NCBI GenBank assembly: GCA_029260695.1
Contig: JAJDCT010000073.1
Location: forward strand, 1 to 5,878
DNA: 5,878 nucleotides
Source of the DNA: Phycisphaeraceae bacterium
Lineage (GTDB): Bacteria > Planctomycetota > Phycisphaerae > Phycisphaerales > Phycisphaeraceae
Reading direction: 5' to 3'
The translations under genes and the position numbers were made by a program. Under the pieces are notes generated by a model. That model had not been told where the DNA came from. It saw nothing but the letters and a program-made list of their open reading frames with translations, and did not search any database. Every line of letters starts with the position of its first letter. The stretch's first letter is position 1. Positions 5,542-5,878 of this stretch are shown piece after piece.

Positions 5542-5878
5542 ATGCGCCCTTTGATCGACAGCATGATCTTTGTGATGGCCCTGACGATTGTCGTCGGGGT
5601 GGTGGTGTATCGATACGAATCGACACGCCAGAAGCTCGACCTGCAGGTGGTGCAGGATGGGCTTACACAATTTCAGGTGCAGCTTGAGTTCCAGGGCGCG
5701 CTTTGGCAGGCCCAGGAACAAGAGGTCGGGATGTACCCGCCGCAGGTCATGCCCGACTGGTTCAACGGCGGCCCGCCACGGAACACGCTGGTCTCTGCGG
5801 ATCGGCCTTGGGTGGATATCGCGCCGTTGGAGGACTACCACGACCAGCCGCCGGACCCGCTGGCGACAGAGCCGGGGC
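5542..5878 (+). CDS. one-helix pseudopilin-like hypothetical protein (partial, 3' end beyond window)
   Basis: The frame is open from the ATG at 5542 to the right edge, giving 112 residues. A weak GAGAG (5532-5536) lies 5 bases upstream; an in-frame GTG at 5536 would add two residues. A short N-terminus (MRPLIDS) is followed by a hydrophobic helix (about 8-23). A Gln-rich helix (27-60) comes next, then a Pro/Gly-rich segment with 'GMYPPQVMPDWFNGG' (63-77) and 'RPWVDIAPLEDY' (88-99). A hydrophobic N-terminal helix running into a long amphipathic helix and then a 'G-x-Y-P' turn recalls type II secretion or type IV pilus pseudopilins. However, the prepilin peptidase motif (Gly before a Phe/Met with Glu at +5) is absent. 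It may be a non-cleaved relative or an unrelated anchored protein. The reading frame is convincing, since composition and codon use look like the neighbours; the function is not established. Confidence 0.75.
   Translation, partial: MRPLIDSMIFVMALTIVVGVVVYRYESTRQKLDLQVVQDGLTQFQVQLEFQGALWQAQEQEVGMYPPQVMPDWFNGGPPRNTLVSADRPWVDIAPLEDYHDQPPDPLATEPG

Noticed and set aside
5362..5841. A 159-codon open frame on the minus strand over the right-edge gene and the UDG start
   Set aside because: It lies opposite the convincing plus-strand frame from 5542, overlaps the UDG start, is rich in His and Arg as antisense frames in GC-rich DNA are, and shows no domain.

Overview
The window is GC-rich bacterial DNA, densely coded, with short single-gene transcription units on both strands. 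A planctomycete, probably of the class Phycisphaerae, is the best guess. This is inferred from the look of the two edge proteins (an N-terminally anchored protein with a 'G-x-P-I-D-L-A-E-L' stretch, and a one-helix protein with a 'PW-DIAP' stretch) together with a eukaryote-like pyruvate dehydrogenase E2. No rRNA or other phylogenetic marker is present to prove it.

Layout from left to right. Positions 1-346 (minus) hold the 5' part of a membrane-anchored protein of unknown function that runs off the left edge. A 162-base divergent promoter region follows. Positions 509-1873 (plus) encode a complete dihydrolipoamide acetyltransferase, the E2 core of pyruvate dehydrogenase, standing alone without E1 or E3 genes next to it. 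A 199-base convergent spacer (1874-2072) carries a perfect 8-bp hairpin. Three minus-strand genes come next, reading right to left: a family 5 (UdgB-type) uracil-DNA glycosylase (5392-4676), an HDOD-GGDEF protein likely to make cyclic di-GMP (start 4497, end 2953), and a class I SAM-dependent methyltransferase (2843-2073). Gaps of about 180 and 109 bases separate them, so a tight operon is doubtful. A second divergent region (5393-5541) leads to a plus-strand gene from 5542 that runs off the right edge and encodes a pseudopilin-like one-helix protein.

The genes do not form an obvious pathway: central carbon metabolism (E2), signalling (HDOD-GGDEF), DNA repair (UDG), an unknown methyl transfer and two envelope proteins. 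No mobile element, CRISPR array, tRNA or rRNA was seen. No gene-free stretch exceeds 200 bases.

The most curious non-coding signal is a long interrupted inverted repeat at 4524-4627, in the gap before the HDOD-GGDEF gene. Its mismatches become G-U wobbles only if the plus strand is transcribed, and it encloses a plausible minus-strand promoter. The HDOD-GGDEF protein is also notable: its cyclase signature is intact, its inhibitory I-site is lost, and the HD-type residues of its HDOD domain are replaced. I found no convincing evidence of a wholly new multi-gene system here.
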